Shown piece after piece: positions 60,100 through 64,000 of a stretch of 64,000 nt of DNA. The notes below the pieces were generated by a model. That model made no database searches. It saw only the letters and a program-made list of their open reading frames with translations, and was not told the origin of the DNA. Origin of the DNA: Roseateles puraquae. Lineage in GTDB: Bacteria > Pseudomonadota > Gammaproteobacteria > Burkholderiales > Burkholderiaceae_C. Position numbers and translations under genes: made by a program. Location: the NCBI RefSeq assembly GCF_002205845.1, contig NZ_NISI01000010.1, forward strand, positions 124,001 through 188,000. The letters are read 5' to 3'. Each line of letters opens with the position of its first letter. The stretch's first letter is position 1.

Positions 60100-60231
60100 C
60101 GAGCGCCGGGCCGCTCCCAAGCCGGCCCGCCATGGCGATGTGCTTGCGGCTTGATGCCGCAAGCATCGCCGTCCCCTCGGGGGACCGACCAGGCTCGCGC
60201 GCGTTCAGCGAAGCGAGTCTGGGCGAGGGGC
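60100..60231 (-). repeat. Four-hairpin intergenic repeat, copy 2
   Basis: Same order as copy 1. H1: 60107-60113 / 60123-60129, sequence identical to copy 1. H2: GGCGATGTGCTTGCGGC (60134-60150) against GCCGCAAGCATCGCC (60156-60170), loop TTGAT; here TTGCGGC/GCCGCAA replace the inner pairs CGCCAG/CTGGCG of copy 1. H3: 60171-60185, identical. H4: AGGCTCGC (60191-60198) against GCGAGTCT (60213-60220), different in sequence and loop from copy 1. It starts 3 nt after the OmpW stop. Confidence 0.8.
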
Positions 60232-60234
60232 ACT

Positions 60235-60849
60235 TCAGAACCGCCAGCCGAGGCCGACGCTGACCAGCGTGGGGTTGACCTTGAACTTGCCGACTTCCGT
60301 GCCCTTGGAGTAGACCGTGGTGTCCAGGCCGACCTTCTTCACGTCGAAGTTCAGGTAGGTGCCCTTGGCGATCTCCACGTCCGCGCCGATCTGGAAGGCG
60401 GCGCCCCAGCTGTTGCGCTTGATGCTGGGCTGCAGCGCGGTCTGCACGGCGGGCGCGAAGTTCACGCTGGAGAAGTTGGTGTAGTTCAGGCCGGCGCCGA
60501 CATAGGGGCGCACGGTGCCGGTGGGGTTGAAGTGGTACTGCAGCGTCAGTGTCGGCGGCAGGTGCTTCAGGCTGCCGATCTCGGCGCCGTTGGAGTAGAG
60601 CGTGTGCTTTTGCGGGTAGGTCAGGATCAGCTCGGCCGCGATGTTGGGCGTCACGAAGTAGCTGAAGTCGACCTCGGGGAAGGTCTTGTTGTTGACCGAC
60701 AGGCCCAGGCCCGTGCTGTCCTTGTTGGCCGAGTCCAGGTGCAGGGCGCGCACGCGCACCAGCCACGGGCCTTCATCGGCGAAGGCAGGTTGCAGGGCGA
60801 GGGCGGCGGCAGCAACGGCGGCCAGGCGCAGGGCGGTAGCGAACTTCAT
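60235..60849 (-). CDS. ompW: OmpW family outer-membrane protein
   Basis: 204 residues from the ATG at 60849 (AGGAG about 9 nt upstream). Signal peptide 1-24 (ending QPAFAD). EGPWLVRVRALHLDSANKDS, VDFSYFVTPNIAAELILTYPQKH, TLQYHFNPTGTVRPYVGAGLNYT and the ending VSVGLGWRF with terminal Phe are OmpW hallmarks for an eight-stranded barrel. It may pass small hydrophobic molecules. A loosely FNR-like sequence upstream is too poor to claim. The four-hairpin repeat follows directly. Confidence 0.93.
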   Translation of the reverse strand: MKFATALRLAAVAAAALALQPAFADEGPWLVRVRALHLDSANKDSTGLGLSVNNKTFPEVDFSYFVTPNIAAELILTYPQKHTLYSNGAEIGSLKHLPPTLTLQYHFNPTGTVRPYVGAGLNYTNFSSVNFAPAVQTALQPSIKRNSWGAAFQIGADVEIAKGTYLNFDVKKVGLDTTVYSKGTEVGKFKVNPTLVSVGLGWRF

Positions 60850-60924
60850 GGTCAATGACTCCTGGTGAATGGGACGTGTCCCGATGGAGCCATTGCAATC
60901 CGGCAGGCGCTTGCCGACTTTGAG

Positions 60925-60978
60925 GCAACACAAAGTCACCCCGAGGCCGCCCGGCGTCAGCGGGCGGTCTTGTGTTGC
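60925..60978 (-). terminator. Long two-part hairpin at the end of metF
   Basis: Outer stem GCAACACAA (60925-60933) / TTGTGTTGC (60970-60978) is perfect; inner stem GCCGCCCG (60946-60953) / CGGGCGGT (60961-60968) has one G-T pair. It begins just 2 nt past the metF stop on the minus strand. It probably stops metF transcription before ompW, and could also fold in the opposite direction. Confidence 0.6.
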
Positions 60979-60979
60979 A

Positions 60980-61819
60980 TCAAACTTTGGCGCCGAGGCC
61001 GAGGCGTTTGCACAACTCCAGCACCAACGGGGCCTGGTTGAGCGTGTAGAAGTGGATGCCCGGCGCGCCGCCGTCGATCAGGCGCTCGCACAGCCGCGCG
61101 ATGACGTCCAGGCCAAAGGCGCGGATGCTGGCCGCGTCGTCCATGAAGCCTTCCATCTTGAGTTGCACCCAGCGCGGGATGTCGATGCCGTCGCGCTGCG
61201 CGAACTGCGCGATGCGCGCGTAGTTGTGGAAGGGCATGATGCCCGGCACGATGGGCTGGGTGACGCCCAGCTTGCGGGCCTCCTCCACGAAGTGGAAGTA
61301 GGCATCGGCATTGAAGAAGAACTGCGTGATGGCGCCGTCGGCGCCGGCCTTCATCTTGTCGGCGAAGTGCTGCAGGTCCTTGGCGGCATAACGCTGCTGC
61401 GGGTGCACCTCGGGGTAGGCGGCCACCTCGATGTGCCAGTCGGCGCCCTGGGTTTCGCGGATGAAGCTGACGAGCTCAGCCGCGTAGCGGAACTCGCCGG
61501 CCGTGGCGGTGCCGCTGGGCAGGTCGCCGCGCAGGGCCACCACGCGGTGGATGTTCTGGGCGCGGTAGGTGCCCAGGATGTCGGCAATGTTCTCGCGGGT
61601 GGAACCCACGCAGGACAGGTGCGGCGCGGCCTCGAAGCCGGCAGCGGCGATGTCCATCACGGCCGACAGCGTCTTGTCGCGCGTGGAGCCGCCTGCACCG
61701 TAGGTGACGCTGAAGTACTGCGGCGACAGTTCGCCGAGCTGCTGCACGACGGCCTTGAGCTTCTCGACGCCCACGGGCGTGTTCGGCGGGAAGAACTCGA
61801 ACGAAACAGGTGTGCTCAT
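60980..61819 (-). CDS. metF: Methylenetetrahydrofolate reductase
   Basis: 279 residues. VSFEFFPPNTPVGVEKL is the MetF start. YGAGGSTRDKTLSAVMDIAA, HLSCVGSTRENIADIL, VALRGDLPSG (FAD/folate), ITQFFFNADAYFHFVEEARKLG and GIMPFHNYARIAQFA complete the TIM-barrel motifs. It reduces 5,10-methylene-THF to 5-methyl-THF, supplying methyl groups for methionine. The start overlaps the tlyA stop by 4 nt; ahcY is the first gene of the unit. The folate input links it to the two cyclo-ligases upstream in the window. Confidence 0.96.
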   Translation of the reverse strand: MSTPVSFEFFPPNTPVGVEKLKAVVQQLGELSPQYFSVTYGAGGSTRDKTLSAVMDIAAAGFEAAPHLSCVGSTRENIADILGTYRAQNIHRVVALRGDLPSGTATAGEFRYAAELVSFIRETQGADWHIEVAAYPEVHPQQRYAAKDLQHFADKMKAGADGAITQFFFNADAYFHFVEEARKLGVTQPIVPGIMPFHNYARIAQFAQRDGIDIPRWVQLKMEGFMDDAASIRAFGLDVIARLCERLIDGGAPGIHFYTLNQAPLVLELCKRLGLGAKV

Positions 61820-62562
61820 CGTGAGGCGTACAAAAAGAATTCGCGGTTGCCATCACCGCCGGTGATGGGGCTGTCGAAGTAGTCCAGCACCTTCAGGCCG
61901 AGCGCCGTGCAGGCCAGGCGGGTGCGGGCTTCCAGGCGCGGGTAGTCGGCCTCGTCCTTGACCAGGCCCCGCTTGTCCAGCGCCTGCGGACCGAGCTCGA
62001 ACTGCGGCTTGATCAGCACCAGCAAGTGGCCATGGGCCTCCAGCCAGGGCAGCAGCTCCGGCAGGCTGCCGATCATCGAGATGAAGCTGAGGTCGCCCAC
62101 GATGAGTGGGAAGCCGCCGGTGGGGGCATGCGGGCGCAGGCTGTCGAGCTCGCGCACATGCGTGCCTTCCAGCGCCGTGACGCGCGCGTTGCGCTTCAGC
62201 TGCGCGTGCAGCTGGCCATGCCCGACATCAATGCCCACCACATGGCGCGCGCCGCGCGCCAGCAGGCAGTCGGTGAAGCCCCCGGTGCTCTGGCCCACGT
62301 CCAGCACGATGAGGTCGTGCACATCGGCCTCGGTGCGAGCCAGCGCACCCTCCAGCTTGAGCCCGCCGCGGGACACATAGCGCAGCTCCGCGTCGTCGGT
62401 GACGCGCAGCTGCGCCGTCTCGGGCAGGTCTTCGCCGGCCTTCTTCAGCGCGGCCCAGCCGGTGGGCGAGGCCCACTCGGCCACGCCGTGCTGGATGAGC
62501 CGTTGCGCGGCCGACCGCGTGGGCGCCAAGCCCTGGGCGACGAGGAGCTGGTCGGCGCGCAT
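61816..62562 (-). CDS. tlyA: TlyA family RNA 2'-O-methyltransferase
   Basis: 248 residues. An S4 RNA-binding domain (1-60, MRADQLLVAQGLAPTRSAAQ) precedes a Rossmann methyltransferase (about 75-240) with LDVGQSTGGFTDCLLARGA (SAM loop), YVSRGGLKLEGAL and LIKPQFELGPQAL. Relatives methylate ribosomal RNA (16S C1409, 23S C1920), and the K-D-K-E set is present in part. Its SAH product is the substrate of the AhcY encoded 7 nt upstream, which may explain the unusual position between ahcY and metF. Confidence 0.92.
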   Translation of the reverse strand: MRADQLLVAQGLAPTRSAAQRLIQHGVAEWASPTGWAALKKAGEDLPETAQLRVTDDAELRYVSRGGLKLEGALARTEADVHDLIVLDVGQSTGGFTDCLLARGARHVVGIDVGHGQLHAQLKRNARVTALEGTHVRELDSLRPHAPTGGFPLIVGDLSFISMIGSLPELLPWLEAHGHLLVLIKPQFELGPQALDKRGLVKDEADYPRLEARTRLACTALGLKVLDYFDSPITGGDGNREFFLYASR

Positions 62563-62569
62563 GCCTCGA

Positions 62570-63991
<1,422 letters not shown>

Positions 63992-64000
63992 GTCGGCTCC

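Noticed and set aside
60917-60940. FNR-like site upstream of ompW (TTG-N8-CAA)
   Set aside because: Only the outermost bases fit TTGAT-N4-ATCAA, and the bases are better explained as one arm of the metF hairpin.

Overview
The window is high-GC DNA with the gene content of a betaproteobacterium of the order Burkholderiales (Rubrivivax/Roseateles-like). Supporting signs are the TorF-GlnK-AmtB cluster, a proteobacterial-type GshA, Kup, GshB with a DUF885 protein, an ahcY-tlyA-metF cluster and Bug-type solute-binding proteins. I cannot name a species. I see no rRNA, tRNA or CRISPR.

Region 1 (1 to about 7535) is an accessory island, AT-richer in places than the rest. It has interrupted the chromosomal gene yifB/comM: the first 32 codons of that gene remain at 7632-7537, and the reading frame then runs into foreign sequence and a stop. 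Beside the junction are a perfect 15-bp palindrome and the N-terminal 83 residues of a serine recombinase that lacks its arginine-rich half. The island also carries an ankyrin-like protein, several unknowns, a phage-type replication protein, a diverged pair of intergenic repeats, a cassette of nucleic-acid enzymes (a COG3183-type HNH endonuclease, an exported SNase and a HEPN-like protein with R-x4-H), and two exported proteins at the left edge. One of those two is truncated by the window and matches the MACPF signature position by position. Cassette and exported pair are the best candidates for an undescribed system.

Region 2 (7.6-16.6 kb) is core chromosome. torF-glnK-amtB is preceded by a sigma-54 promoter and two NtrC-like sites, so it is probably nitrogen-regulated. 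Then come a GGEEF diguanylate cyclase, gshA, kup and an unknown protein.

Region 3 (16.6-36.2 kb) holds a nitroreductase, a TonB receptor, an APC permease, a class II glutamine amidotransferase, BenE, gshB with a DUF885 protein, a periplasmic binding protein, a flavin monooxygenase/MarR/Bug cluster, an SDR, and three genes overlapping by 4 nt: a TPR-metallopeptidase, a FUSC efflux protein and the glutathione-dependent formaldehyde dehydrogenase. gshA, gshB, frmA and a GST make glutathione chemistry a recurrent theme.

Region 4 (36.3-57.6 kb) is mixed. It holds a sensor kinase, a Gre-like factor, a ParE-type toxin-antitoxin pair with a perfect operator palindrome, a GST, an NDUFA9-like protein with a lytic transglycosylase, two divergent 5-formyltetrahydrofolate cyclo-ligase paralogues 4 kb apart, a KefB-type antiporter, LysR regulators, a TfoX protein with a histone-H1-like tail, a gluzincin, an AmpR/class A beta-lactamase pair, PepQ, a GH74 enzyme, a second toxin-antitoxin pair and a low-molecular-weight phosphatase.

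Region 5 (57.6-64 kb) contains a TonB receptor and an OmpW porin. Each is followed by a copy of the same four-hairpin intergenic repeat, and the two copies preserve pairing while changing sequence. The window ends with metF-tlyA-ahcY, the methyl-cycle genes, on the minus strand.
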